A stretch of 64,000 bases of DNA from Paenibacillus xylanexedens. GTDB lineage: Bacteria; Bacillota; Bacilli; Paenibacillales; Paenibacillaceae. A program made the translations under genes and the position numbers. A model generated the notes under the pieces. That model searched no databases, was not told the DNA's origin, and saw nothing but the letters and a program-made list of their open reading frames with translations. Below are positions 49,601-58,630 of the stretch, piece after piece. The stretch is from assembly GCF_001908275.1 (NCBI RefSeq), contig NZ_CP018620.1, forward strand, positions 1,054,001-1,118,000, given 5' to 3'. Numbering within the stretch: position 1 is the first letter of the stretch; every line of letters begins with the position of its first letter.

Positions 49601-50653
49601 ATGGGCAAGGACAAAGTGAGAATTGGCATCATCGGTGCTGGACGGATCGGCAAAATTCATGCAGACAATCTCCTGCGCAACCCGCATGCCGAGATTGTGG
49701 GAATCAGTGACTTGTTTGCAGGTCCTGAATTGGAGGCTTGGGCCTCCGACCGTGGCATCCCTGTGGTAACAACGGATAGTAGCCAGTTGATATCGATGCC
49801 TAATGTAGACGCGGTACTGATCTGTTCTTCAACAGATACACATGTGCCGCTGATCGAACAGGCCGCTCAGGCGGGCAAACATATCTTCTGCGAGAAGCCG
49901 GTCAGCATGGATCTGGCACAGACCCAAGCGGCAGTAGCGGTAGTTCAAAAGGCTGGCGTGAAGCTGCAAATTGGATTTAACCGCCGCTTCGATCACAATT
50001 TCAGACGGATACGTGCGCATGTGCAGGATGGTACGATTGGTGATCCACATATTATCAAAATTACGTCTCGCGACCCGAGTCCGCCTCCTGCGGAGTACAT
50101 CCGGGTGTCTGGCGGGATCTTCATGGACATGATGATCCACGATTTTGACATGGCCCGTTATCTGTCCGGGAGTGAAGTGGAAGAAGTGTACGCTCAGGGC
50201 AACGTGCTGATCAATCCGGTTTTTGCGGAACATGGTGACGTGGATACAGCGATTGTAACGATGACTTTTGCCAATGGAGCGATTGGTGTTATTGATAACA
50301 GCCGTCAGGCAGTATACGGATACGATCAGCGTGTTGAAGTATTTGGCTCGAAGGGTAGCGCCGCAGCGGCGAATGATCATCCAAATACGGCTGAGATCAG
50401 TACAGCGGCCGGGCTTATGCGCGACAAACCGTTACACTTTTTCCTGGAACGCTACAATGAAGCGTATGTGCAGGAGACAGCCCTCTTTATCGATGCAATC
50501 ATCCATGATACACCAGTTATCGTAGATGGCCACGATGCAGTACAGGCAGAACGAATTGCGCTGGCAGCAAAACTGTCCATGGAGCGGGGAAGACCTGTGA
50601 AGCTGAGTGAAGTCCCTGGGGTGTCACTGGAATCGCAAACGGCAACGCCATAG
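49601..50653 (+). CDS. iolG: Inositol 2-dehydrogenase (IolG)
   Basis: NAD-dependent Gfo/Idh/MocA enzyme oxidising myo-inositol to 2-keto-myo-inositol, the first iol step. The 350-residue protein has the Rossmann GIIGAGRIGKIHADN, the catalytic lysine in FCEKPVS and the Asp/His pair in GGIFMDMMIHDFDMARYL. GGGAGG lies 9 bases before the ATG at 49601. The gene lies fifth in the operon although its reaction comes first. Confidence 0.95.
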   Translation: MGKDKVRIGIIGAGRIGKIHADNLLRNPHAEIVGISDLFAGPELEAWASDRGIPVVTTDSSQLISMPNVDAVLICSSTDTHVPLIEQAAQAGKHIFCEKPVSMDLAQTQAAVAVVQKAGVKLQIGFNRRFDHNFRRIRAHVQDGTIGDPHIIKITSRDPSPPPAEYIRVSGGIFMDMMIHDFDMARYLSGSEVEEVYAQGNVLINPVFAEHGDVDTAIVTMTFANGAIGVIDNSRQAVYGYDQRVEVFGSKGSAAAANDHPNTAEISTAAGLMRDKPLHFFLERYNEAYVQETALFIDAIIHDTPVIVDGHDAVQAERIALAAKLSMERGRPVKLSEVPGVSLESQTATP

Positions 50654-50764
50654 GTGGATGATTAAAGTCACTTTTTTCTAATAGAGCGCAAGAATGGTCC
50701 AAGTTTTTGTTTTTTATAAGTATCAGGTTGTTGTGGACGATTACAGAAAGGAGTGGATGACAAG

Positions 50765-51571
50765 ATGTCAGAACGTATTGTGAAACCCGTGGTCAACCCG
50801 GAGGGAGACGGTACACTTATAAACGTAACACCGGAGTCGGCGGGGTGGGAATATGTTGGCTTTCAGGTAGCGAAGCTGGCGGAGGGGGAGACGCTAACCC
50901 GTGAGAGCGGTGATCAGGAACTCTGTGTGGTGCTTCTCAGTGGTTTCGCCAATGTAAGTACCCGGGAGCACACATGGGATAATATCGGAAAAAGAATGAG
51001 TGTTTTCGAGAAAATTCCGCCGTATTCGGTCTACGTCTCAACTTCCGATCAAGTGCAGATCACAGCACGTACCGAACTGGAAATCGCTATATGTGTTGCA
51101 CCCGGTAAAGGCACGTACCCGGCTCGTCTCATTGCACCCGAAGATGTAGGGGTAGAGGCACGAGGATATGGTAATCTGGAACGCCAGATTCACAACATTT
51201 TGCCGGAACAAAAAGAAGCGGACAGTCTGCTCGTTGTTGAGGTATTCACGCCAGATGGGCATTGGTCCAGTTACCCGCCACATAAGCATGATCGGGACGC
51301 ACTCCCGGATGAATCTTTGCTGGAAGAAACGTATTATTTCCGTGTGCAGCCTGAGCAGGGGTTTGCCATTCAGCGCATATACACGGATGATCGTTCTGTG
51401 GATGAGACGCTAGCAGTGAAGAACGGAGAAGTGGTGCTTGTTCCGGACGGTTATCATCCGGTAGGTGCTCCTCCGGGGTATGAGGTCTACTATCTGAACG
51501 TGATGGCCGGCCCTACTCGGACATGGAAATTCCATAACGACCCTGACCATGAGTGGTTGATGAAAAAGTAA
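50765..51571 (+). CDS. iolB: 5-deoxy-glucuronate isomerase (IolB)
   Basis: Isomerises 5-deoxy-glucuronate to 2-deoxy-5-keto-gluconate between IolD and IolC. A 268-residue bicupin protein with metal-binding HWSSYPPHKHDRD, EETYYFRVQPEQGF and PDGYHPVGAPPGYEVYYLNV. AAAGGAG lies 11 bases before the ATG at 50765; GTG at 50753 overlaps that site. Last catabolic gene of the operon. Confidence 0.95.
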   Translation: MSERIVKPVVNPEGDGTLINVTPESAGWEYVGFQVAKLAEGETLTRESGDQELCVVLLSGFANVSTREHTWDNIGKRMSVFEKIPPYSVYVSTSDQVQITARTELEIAICVAPGKGTYPARLIAPEDVGVEARGYGNLERQIHNILPEQKEADSLLVVEVFTPDGHWSSYPPHKHDRDALPDESLLEETYYFRVQPEQGFAIQRIYTDDRSVDETLAVKNGEVVLVPDGYHPVGAPPGYEVYYLNVMAGPTRTWKFHNDPDHEWLMKK

Positions 51572-51697
51572 AACAGTTTATGCTACGCACATTGTGCTGG
51601 CTTCAAGTTGCGTATGCAGACTTCCCCCTGCATAATGAGAAGAGAACAATTATCTATGTATAACGAAACTTATATATAGCACAAATGGGGAACAACA

Positions 51698-52705
51698 ATG
51701 AAAGCAACCATATACGATATAGCACGCGAGGCGGGTGTATCCATTGCAACCGTCTCGCAGGTCATTAATGGCAAAGGCAAGATCAGCGAGAAGCGGCGCG
51801 CTGAGATTATGGAGATCATGGAACGCCTTCATTATCAACCCAGTGCGATCGCAGCTGCACTTACAGGGAAGCAGACGTATACATTGGGGCTGCTCGTACC
51901 GGACATCTCAAACCCGTATTTCGCAGAACTCGCCAGAGCCGTGGAGGATCGAAGCCGTCAATTGGGTTACAGCGTGGTCATCTGCAGTACGGATAATAAG
52001 GACGAGCGGGTAGAGCGTTACCTGAATCTGCTTCAGCAAAAAAGGGTCGATGGCATGATGATCGGAACCGGGATCGATAATGCCGAAATTTTGTCACCGC
52101 TTTTGCAGCAGTCCATCCCTGTCGCTTTGATTGCACGTCATATGCCATCCCTGTCGGTTCATACAGTCACCATTGATGACATTCTCGGTGGAGCACTCGC
52201 AGCGGAGCATCTGCTTGAACTTGGGCACACCCGTGTAGCGGTTCTGTCGGAACCGTCCAAAGTCAGCAGCAGTCAGGAACGTGTACGTGGATTCCGTGAA
52301 ACCCTGATTAAGGCAGGTCATACGCTGGAACCGAATCAGATCCGAGAATCGGCAGCTGACCTGAGCTCGGCCAAAAAAGAGGCGTTACTGCTGCTCGGTG
52401 AGAAGGATCACCCGACAGGTTTGTTCTGTTGTAATGACATTCAGGCCATTGGTGCACTTCAGGCAGCCAAAGAGCTGGGCCTAAGCGTGCCAGAGGATGT
52501 GTCGATTATCGGATTTGATAATACCATTCTGGCTTCGGTAACCAGTCCACCGCTTACGACCGTTGCCCAGCCGATTGAAGAACTGGGACATCGCGCTGTA
52601 GATCTGTTGATTGAAGAGTTAAAGGATGAACAAAAAGAGCCACAGAAGATTGTGCTGAAGCCTGAGCTGGTTATCCGAGAATCAGCAGGTCGTGTATTGA
52701 GCTGA
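51698..52705 (+). CDS. LacI-family transcriptional regulator, probable iol repressor
   Basis: A 335-residue repressor with an N-terminal LacI helix-turn-helix and hinge (ATIYDIAREAGVSIATVSQV, LHYQPSAIAAALTGKQT) and a periplasmic-binding-protein-like sensor (about 60-335). It sits 126 bases after iolB with its own likely promoter. Palindromes of LacI-operator form lie before iolD but not here, so it is the best candidate for binding them. In B. subtilis iol is controlled by IolR, a DeoR-family protein, so this would be a non-homologous regulator. The inducer is unknown. Confidence 0.88.
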   Translation: MKATIYDIAREAGVSIATVSQVINGKGKISEKRRAEIMEIMERLHYQPSAIAAALTGKQTYTLGLLVPDISNPYFAELARAVEDRSRQLGYSVVICSTDNKDERVERYLNLLQQKRVDGMMIGTGIDNAEILSPLLQQSIPVALIARHMPSLSVHTVTIDDILGGALAAEHLLELGHTRVAVLSEPSKVSSSQERVRGFRETLIKAGHTLEPNQIRESAADLSSAKKEALLLLGEKDHPTGLFCCNDIQAIGALQAAKELGLSVPEDVSIIGFDNTILASVTSPPLTTVAQPIEELGHRAVDLLIEELKDEQKEPQKIVLKPELVIRESAGRVLS

Positions 52706-53038
52706 AAACAATTAGGTTTCTGATGTAACCTGATCAGTTGTGAGACCAAGTCTACGTGTGTCATATTCATGGCTCGGGATAAGGGTTATCGTCTTACCTG
52801 GTTCTGAAAAGGTAATAACACAATATAACAAAGTTAACAAACAAGCCGCGTTCACCCTATGGGAGAACGCGACTTGTTCATTTAGATCTTTAATTTTTAG
52901 TGTAGCCCAAAACGTCATCGTAATTGAGGAACCAGAGATAAGAAATGACATTGGAACAGAAGGAGTGAGATGTTATACTGGAATATATCAATAATTACCA
53001 ATTTATATGTTTTATGTAGGTATAGAGAGGGGAATGGG
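52706..53038. other. Intergenic region with terminator
   Basis: About 330 bases after the LacI-family gene. It holds the terminator at 52838-52884 and an AT-rich segment before the next gene with GAGAGGGG as its ribosome site. No other structure seen. Confidence 0.5.
52838..52884 (+). terminator. Terminator after the LacI-family gene
   Basis: AACAAG-CGCGTTC pairs with GAACGCG-CTTGTT, followed by a weak T-rich tail. Confidence 0.7.
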
Positions 53039-53566
53039 ATGAGTAGACGAATCAAGATGATTATGGGTATCGCCATGATTATTGTTTTTTTAGTTATTGC
53101 AGTGCGTATGTATACCTCTGGTCAATATACTATGTATATCCCCAGCAAACATACGACGTTTCGAGCAGAGGTCACAGATCATATGACGATGCTGGATACA
53201 TTGGATCAACTGACGATTAGGAAAATTTCCGACAATGAACCGTATAATGAAGATGATGAAATAACGATTACAGATCCCAAAGAGATTGGAGACATGCTGA
53301 AGCTATTAAAGGATGTTGATCTTAAAAGAGTACGGGAATTCGACGTTTCTGAAAGGAGTCCGCATTACTATGAGTGGCGACTTACCATAAATAAAGAAGA
53401 GCGCTTTACTGAAGATTTCGGAATCACGTTTTATAATGAACAATCTATCTCCATCTATAGCGGCGCGAAAACAAGAGACAAATTTCAGGACTACGAGGTT
53501 ACCAATGAGTTTAATCTGATTGAGATGGACAGCCTTTTTGAAAAGTTGAAGGAGGGGCAAACATGA
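53039..53566 (+). CDS. Membrane-anchored protein of unknown function
   Basis: A 175-residue protein with one N-terminal helix (about 6-25, IMGIAMIIVFLVIAVRMY) and an extracytoplasmic, mostly charged domain of about 145 residues rich in beta-type sequence (RKISDNEPYNEDDEITITDP). No lipobox. GAGAGGGG lies before the ATG at 53039; the frame extends to 52970 without a site. Its stop overlaps the following acetyltransferase start by 4 bases. Family not recognised. Confidence 0.7.
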   Translation: MSRRIKMIMGIAMIIVFLVIAVRMYTSGQYTMYIPSKHTTFRAEVTDHMTMLDTLDQLTIRKISDNEPYNEDDEITITDPKEIGDMLKLLKDVDLKRVREFDVSERSPHYYEWRLTINKEERFTEDFGITFYNEQSISIYSGAKTRDKFQDYEVTNEFNLIEMDSLFEKLKEGQT

Positions 53567-54072
53567 CCATCATAACCAACTATTATGTACGCCCTATTGA
53601 AGAACAGGATATCCCTTTCCTATGGGAGATGTTATACGCATCCCTGCATAGAAGAGAAGGTGATGCACCTCTTCCAATCGAAAGTATTCATACTCCCGGA
53701 CTGTCCAAATACGTTGAAGGCTGGGGAAGAGCAGGGGATTTCGGGTATGTTGCAGTTGACCAGCAAGGCAAGAGATTAGGTTCAATAACATTAAGATTCT
53801 ATACGGATCAGAATGCGGGATACGGTTATGTGAATGCAGCTACGCCAGAGATGGGGATGGCTGTAACGGAAGATGCACGTGGAAAAGGAATAGGTACCTT
53901 GCTGCTTCAGTCCGCATTAGATGAGGTTGAATGGCGGGGAATTGAAGCAGTCTCGCTCAGTGTTGACCCGGATAACCAAGCGATTCGCTTATATAAGCGG
54001 TTAGGATTTGTGGAGGAGTGCCTAAATGGTACATCTGTAACGATGGTGCGTGTAAGTAAACTTGAATCTTAA
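53563..54072 (+). CDS. GNAT-family N-acetyltransferase
   Basis: A 169-residue acetyltransferase with motif A GMAVTEDARGKGIGTLLLQS and motif B VSLSVDPDNQAIRLYKRLGF. GGAGGGG lies 6 bases before the ATG, which overlaps the upstream stop, so the two genes are coupled. The acceptor substrate is unknown. Confidence 0.88.
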   Translation: MTIITNYYVRPIEEQDIPFLWEMLYASLHRREGDAPLPIESIHTPGLSKYVEGWGRAGDFGYVAVDQQGKRLGSITLRFYTDQNAGYGYVNAATPEMGMAVTEDARGKGIGTLLLQSALDEVEWRGIEAVSLSVDPDNQAIRLYKRLGFVEECLNGTSVTMVRVSKLES

Positions 54073-54124
54073 ATGATAAGCGGTCGGATCACTGGCAAAG
54101 CTGAGTAAGCCAAGTGGAACTGCA

Positions 54125-54166
54125 AAAGAAAAAGGCGCTTCCTCATGGGGAATGCCTCTTTCTTTG
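54125..54166. terminator. Bidirectional terminator
   Basis: AAAGAAAAAGGC-TTCC and GGAA-GCCTCTTTCTTT arms. It ends the acetyltransferase gene and the convergent STAS-like gene. Confidence 0.75.
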
Positions 54167-54220
54167 TGCCACGTACAGCATCGGTAGCTCTCTTTTTACT
54201 TACTCCGTATCACTTCAATA

Positions 54221-54580
54221 TTATTTCAACAAAAATGCCAAAGCCTCGTCATAGGTTTCCCATTGGAACTCAGTCTGGTGCGCCGATTCTTTGGAAATCC
54301 GATTCAATTGCATTTTGGCGATCGCACCACCTACGACTACACTGGCTCGCTTCATCCCCCACTGTGTCAGTAATTTCTGATGCTCCACAATTTTTTCTTT
54401 GGTGTCCTGAGGGAAAGCCTTCATGTTCCGCATATCTACTAGCACATCAAACGAATTCCCCAATTGTTCCGCTATTCTCTGGATTTCTGTATTCGTTTGT
54501 TCGACATGTTCAGGAGAAACAATACCTTCCCAGATAATTTCAATAATAGGTTTAGTTGAATCCAAACGTCTAACAGACAT
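54221..54580 (-). CDS. Small STAS/SpoIIAA-like protein
   Basis: A 119-residue soluble protein whose strand-helix pattern (PIIEIIWEGIVSPEHV, SFDVLVDMRNMKAFPQ, RASVVVGGAIAKMQLNRI) is that of SpoIIAA-like/STAS-like domains. The usual phosphorylated serine of anti-sigma antagonists is not evident. GAGGAG lies 8 bases before the ATG. Monocistronic; role unknown. Confidence 0.65.
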   Translation of the reverse strand: MSVRRLDSTKPIIEIIWEGIVSPEHVEQTNTEIQRIAEQLGNSFDVLVDMRNMKAFPQDTKEKIVEHQKLLTQWGMKRASVVVGGAIAKMQLNRISKESAHQTEFQWETYDEALAFLLK

Positions 54581-54766
54581 GTAGGCAACTCCTCGATAAT
54601 AAAATAATATGTAATATATGAGACTATAAGCCTATTAATTATACCTTTTTATAACGAGAATGAAAACTAAATTCATAATTAAGTGGTTCTTATGGACTAC
54701 TTATTCCTAGGGAAGTTAAATTCAGGGATTGTTATCATATCTTCATTGGAAGGAAGGTTAAATAGC

Positions 54767-54802
54767 TAAAAGCCGCCCAGAGGTTGAACTCCAGACGGCT
54801 TC
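54767..54802 (-). terminator. Terminator of the DUF4261 gene
   Basis: On the minus strand AAGCCG-CTGGAG pairs with CTCTGGG-CGGCTT and runs into four T. It lies about 40 bases after the stop. Confidence 0.75.
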
Positions 54803-54840
54803 TACAACTGTGACATGATAAATTGAAAATCCTACGTAAG

Positions 54841-55641
54841 TTAGAAGCCAATCTTCAAACTGTTACCTTCCGTTGCTATACCTTTGGAAAGGGAAATGCT
54901 CAGCTTTTGTTCTGCCGAAAAACCAAGTGTTTCCCCGTCATGCAGTGTGACGTCGTTCTCAACCACATACGTTGTGGTCATGAACATCATCTCAAATACA
55001 TCGCTTAAGGACTCCGACGATTGCATAATCTCCATCTCTTCTTTACCAAAGTTACGTAGTCCGTAAGTATAAGCTGAAGCGCCTTCGGCATTTTGGTATA
55101 ATCCGATAAAAATCCAGAGCGAGACGGGCAACTCATCATGTTTGATCCCACGGCTGGTTTCGACATATTGACTGGCTTCAACAACAAGTGGGGCCATGTA
55201 TATGGCCAGCGCGTGATCCAACTGTAACAAGGCACTCGCTGTTTGAGTAAACAGAACATGTCCCTCAATTGCATTTGTTGCATTCAGAACAGACACAATA
55301 ATCTGAGACTGGTGCCGTGAGGTAACTTGCTCCGCTTCTCGCCAAAGGATGTTTAGCTTGGCATTCTCCTCAACTTCACGGTCAGGTACAGGCGCGGCAA
55401 TGTGAGCACATACCACCTGCATCCCATTCACTTCGAAAAAGAGATTGCCCTCCTCCGGGCGTTCTTCAATCTCGATATCCCATTCGTTCTTCATGTTCCT
55501 GATGAAAAGGTCAAAATCACAATCGTCACGCTCCAGCAGGACAAAACCCACGATGGTTTCACTGTAATTCGTCGATTCGACAGCACCACCTGCAGGTACT
55601 TTCTCCTTTTTGCGCCGCCGAAGCTTGTCAAACAATCCCAT
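54841..55641 (-). CDS. DUF4261 domain protein
   Basis: A 266-residue cytoplasmic protein with a basic N-terminus (MGLFDKLRRRKKEK) and a DUF4261-type body (GFVLLERDDCDFDLFI, then MQVVCAHIAAPVPDREVEENA). No known activity. GGAAGGAG lies 8 bases before the ATG at 55641. Monocistronic. The family call is from pattern memory. Confidence 0.72.
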   Translation of the reverse strand: MGLFDKLRRRKKEKVPAGGAVESTNYSETIVGFVLLERDDCDFDLFIRNMKNEWDIEIEERPEEGNLFFEVNGMQVVCAHIAAPVPDREVEENAKLNILWREAEQVTSRHQSQIIVSVLNATNAIEGHVLFTQTASALLQLDHALAIYMAPLVVEASQYVETSRGIKHDELPVSLWIFIGLYQNAEGASAYTYGLRNFGKEEMEIMQSSESLSDVFEMMFMTTTYVVENDVTLHDGETLGFSAEQKLSISLSKGIATEGNSLKIGF

Positions 55642-55756
55642 GACATGTTCTCCTTCCAATTCCAGAACGATTCTGGTCATTGTACACTGCTATCTATTCA
55701 CTACCTTACCATAAAGGAGTTAACATGAATCGAGGCAATGCACCATTCGACAGAAA

Positions 55757-56122
55757 TTACAGGAACAGAACTAGCAACAACGCAATGATCGCAGGCAGAC
55801 CTTGTTTGATAATGATCGACCGTGAAGAAGTTGCTCCTCCATAAAGAGCCGCAATAATCACACACGCCAGGAAGAAAATCTGAATATGCTGTCCAACGGC
55901 AGCATCCGGATATACGAGTCCCCAGATCAGACCTGCCGCAAGAAATCCATTGTAAAGACCTTGATTGGCCGCGAGAGATTTGGTGGATTTGGCGAATTCC
56001 GGCGTGAGATTAAAGGTTTTCATTGTGCGTGGACGAGTCCACATAAACATCTCCATCACCATGATATAGAAGTGTTCGACAGCTACAAGAGCTACAAAAA
56101 TGATACTAATCAAAGGAAACAC
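55757..56122 (-). CDS. DUF1304 family small membrane protein
   Basis: A 121-residue protein with four membrane helices, of the DUF1304 family: HFYIMVMEMFMWTRPRTMK and ANQGLYNGFLAAGLIWGL are the conserved stretches. Starts with GTG; the ribosome site (AAGG) is weak. Function unknown. Confidence 0.82.
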   Translation of the reverse strand: MFPLISIIFVALVAVEHFYIMVMEMFMWTRPRTMKTFNLTPEFAKSTKSLAANQGLYNGFLAAGLIWGLVYPDAAVGQHIQIFFLACVIIAALYGGATSSRSIIIKQGLPAIIALLLVLFL

Positions 56123-56379
56123 CTTGCTTTCTGATATGTAATTTATTTACTTGTCCATCCTAGTATAAATGTTTGCAACAAGAACGGAAAGAATAAATTC
56201 AATTTGTAACAATTTAATTTCGCATTATCTAAATTATTTATCGTTTTCCAGTTGAGTTATGATGTTGAAATTAAAAAATGGTTACAAAGGTAAGCATACG
56301 CCGATTGTCGACAATCCATTCATTGGGTAATAATGAACAATAAAGAAGTAATATTGCTCAGGAAAGGGAGGAGTTTACT

Positions 56380-56913
56380 ATGGGAACAGTTCAATTCGTT
56401 ATGTTGGCTGATGATCCATCCACATTTGTGACCCGAGTTGTACCTTTTATCGACATTGAGCTTGCAGGAATTTCGGGTGACCGTCATTATGGTCTGCTTC
56501 GTCCGGCGGACTCACGTCAGAAAATCTACAAGCGTGGCACACCGATTGCGAATCGCCGCCAGATCAGTATTGTGTCTGAGGAAGAATGTGCTCTTATTGC
56601 TGAGAAAATGAACATTCCTGAAGTGCGTCCAGAGTGGCTTGGTGCCAATATACTGGTCCGTGGCATTGATCGATTGACGGAACTGCCTGCTGGAACGCGG
56701 CTCCTATTTCCAAACGGGACAGGGTTAATATGCGAAGGGGAGAACCTTCCCTGTGTACATCCGGGAAAAATGATTGAACAATTCTATGAACAGGACGGTT
56801 TGCGCAAAAAATTCGTGCCTGCGGCTCGCAAAAAACGTGGGATTGTATGCTCGGTTGAACGGGAGGGTGTAATCCATACGGGGGATACCATAGAAGTCAT
56901 TCGCCTGTCCTGA
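56380..56913 (+). CDS. MOSC domain protein
   Basis: A 177-residue protein with the beta-barrel MOSC (molybdenum cofactor sulfurase C-terminal) domain: ELAGISGDRHYGLLRPAD, NRRQISIVSEEE, WLGANILVRGID and a cysteine in NLPCVHPG that in relatives carries sulfur. GGAAAGGGAGG precedes the ATG. Stand-alone MOSC proteins such as YiiM act on molybdenum- or sulfur-containing substrates. No molybdenum genes nearby. Confidence 0.85.
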   Translation: MGTVQFVMLADDPSTFVTRVVPFIDIELAGISGDRHYGLLRPADSRQKIYKRGTPIANRRQISIVSEEECALIAEKMNIPEVRPEWLGANILVRGIDRLTELPAGTRLLFPNGTGLICEGENLPCVHPGKMIEQFYEQDGLRKKFVPAARKKRGIVCSVEREGVIHTGDTIEVIRLS

Positions 56914-57007
56914 TTTTCAGAACAGGTTTCTAATTGATCAGCCCTCGGCGCTCACCATGCGGATGTCTAGAGTGTAAGTATTCCTCTGGTGTACTGCTCA
57001 TCTCACA

Positions 57008-57745
57008 TTATTTAGGTTCTCTGAACAACAATGCCCGCACAGCAAAACGGGGTAAAATGAGTTGCCTGCGCCATCTCGAAGGTTGACTGAGGAGGCGATA
57101 GAGCCATTCCAGGTTAAGCTTCTGCCATATCGCAGGGGCACGTTTGGTTTTGCCTGCCACGATATCGAGACTGCCTCCAACACCTATGGCTACACGAGCG
57201 TTCAACTGGTGGCGATACTTGTTAATCCAGTGTTCCGCATGGGGTGCACCCAGAGCCACGATAAGAAAGTCTGGTTGAGCAGTAAAAATCTCTTCCACAA
57301 TCTGTTGTTCCTCATCTGCCTGGAAGTAACCATGGTGTCTACCTTTTACAACAACTCCCGGATAACGTTGCGCAATAACTTTCACAGCCTGTTCACTTAC
57401 GCTTTCCTCTGCTCCCAGCATGTAGAATGACCAGTGTTTTTGATCGCCTTCCTCCAATAAACGAAACAACAGATCACAACCGGTTACCCGTTCAGTCAAT
57501 TGTCCGCCCCGAAAACGGGATACCATCACAATGCCAGCACCGTCAGCCGTTACCAACCCAGCTTGATCGACGATTTTGCGAAGAGAGGCATTCTTTTGAC
57601 AGGACATAACAATCTCGGGATTACCTGTGATGACATGGAACAGTTCATTGCTTTCATGATCTACGACTTTATCAAGGATCGCAACGGTTTGATCCATCGT
57701 GACATTGGGAAAAGGGATACCCATAATATTCGTTGATTTGCTCAT
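57008..57745 (-). CDS. tagA: WecG/TagA/CpsF family glycosyltransferase
   Basis: A 245-residue GT26 enzyme; TagA adds N-acetylmannosamine to undecaprenyl-PP-GlcNAc to start wall teichoic acid or secondary polymer. It has HVITGNPEIVMSC, the catalytic aspartate in VTADGAGIVM, FYMLGAEE, FLIVALGAPHAEHWI and GVGGSLDIVAGKTKRAP. AAAGGAAATGAG precedes the ATG. Monocistronic; the linked polymer genes are not in the window. It may make the wall polymer that SLH proteins bind; inference. Confidence 0.88.
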   Translation of the reverse strand: MSKSTNIMGIPFPNVTMDQTVAILDKVVDHESNELFHVITGNPEIVMSCQKNASLRKIVDQAGLVTADGAGIVMVSRFRGGQLTERVTGCDLLFRLLEEGDQKHWSFYMLGAEESVSEQAVKVIAQRYPGVVVKGRHHGYFQADEEQQIVEEIFTAQPDFLIVALGAPHAEHWINKYRHQLNARVAIGVGGSLDIVAGKTKRAPAIWQKLNLEWLYRLLSQPSRWRRQLILPRFAVRALLFREPK

Positions 57746-58003
57746 ATCTCATTTCCTTTCTAAATTAGTCGCATTACCTTGAACAGGCCTGTTATTTCAT
57801 TCCAGTTTAGTATATCTGATCTTCTGGGAAAGCACTATATGGACGCAATCCGTTTGGATCATGGTATAAACATTCCCGAAAACATAAAGAGCTTATATTT
57901 TACCTGCTGTCGCGTTTTTACAATACGGCCTTTGGGGTATAACGATAGGATAGGGGTGCGAGGTTGGCAGATCGCTTATCCAATACATAAAGGGAGTGAG
58001 TCC

Positions 58004-58453
58004 ATGGAACTGAAATATGAATTCTATATCAATGCAGGACTGGAAGAGGTGTGGAATGCTCTAATATCACCAGACGGCACACGGAACAGCTTTTTCGGTA
58101 GTGAACTTCGCACCAATTTCCAACCAGGGCAGCCGTTTGCTTATGTAGGGCCAGGTAATGATGGTGCGGAGACTGTCCATGTGTATGGAGATATATTAGA
58201 ATTTGAACCGTTGTCCAGACTTAGTTATCAGGAGCATCCCGGACCGTCGTACCATGCGAATCATGCCGAGCTTCAATCCAGAGTGGTCTTCCAGTTGGAA
58301 ACTGTAGGTGAGTGTACGAAGCTGACGCTAATCAATGATCAATTTACAGATAACCATCCTTCCATTGCGAATGCACAGAGCAGCTGGTGGATGATTCTAA
58401 GCAGCATCAAAACTTGGGTGGAGACGGGGAAAACATTGAATTTTGGCTGGTAG
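58004..58453 (+). CDS. SRPBCC/AHSA1-type protein
   Basis: A 149-residue START-like protein: ELKYEFYINAGLEEVWNALI at the start, then LSYQEHPGPSYHA and WWMILSSIKTWVETGK. Such proteins bind hydrophobic ligands or Hsp90; no specific role can be given. AAGGGAGTGAG precedes the ATG at 58004; the frame runs back to 57779 without a site. Terminator follows. Confidence 0.82.
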   Translation: MELKYEFYINAGLEEVWNALISPDGTRNSFFGSELRTNFQPGQPFAYVGPGNDGAETVHVYGDILEFEPLSRLSYQEHPGPSYHANHAELQSRVVFQLETVGECTKLTLINDQFTDNHPSIANAQSSWWMILSSIKTWVETGKTLNFGW

Positions 58454-58509
58454 CTGGTAAGAGGCAGTCATTTAAGATTTATTTTCATAAAAAATAAAGG
58501 CAATTAATA

Positions 58510-58548
58510 TAAGAACCAGTGCTGATTCAGCGCTGGTTCTTGTTTTTA
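58510..58548 (+). terminator. Terminator of the SRPBCC gene
   Basis: GAACCAG-GCTGA pairs with TCAGCGCTGGTTC, then TTGTTTTT. Confidence 0.88.
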
Positions 58549-58630
58549 TGCAAAATTAAGACTATTGCTCTACATTTAATGTCTGATAATGTCGAAATAT
58601 ATATCATATGAGCTAAGAGGAGAAATGAGC

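Noticed and set aside
57779..58003. Longer start for the SRPBCC gene, and a GGGTAT that resembles a SigB -10
   Set aside because: No ribosome site upstream, and a -35 (GTTT) is at a poor distance; Paenibacillus generally lacks SigB, as far as I know.
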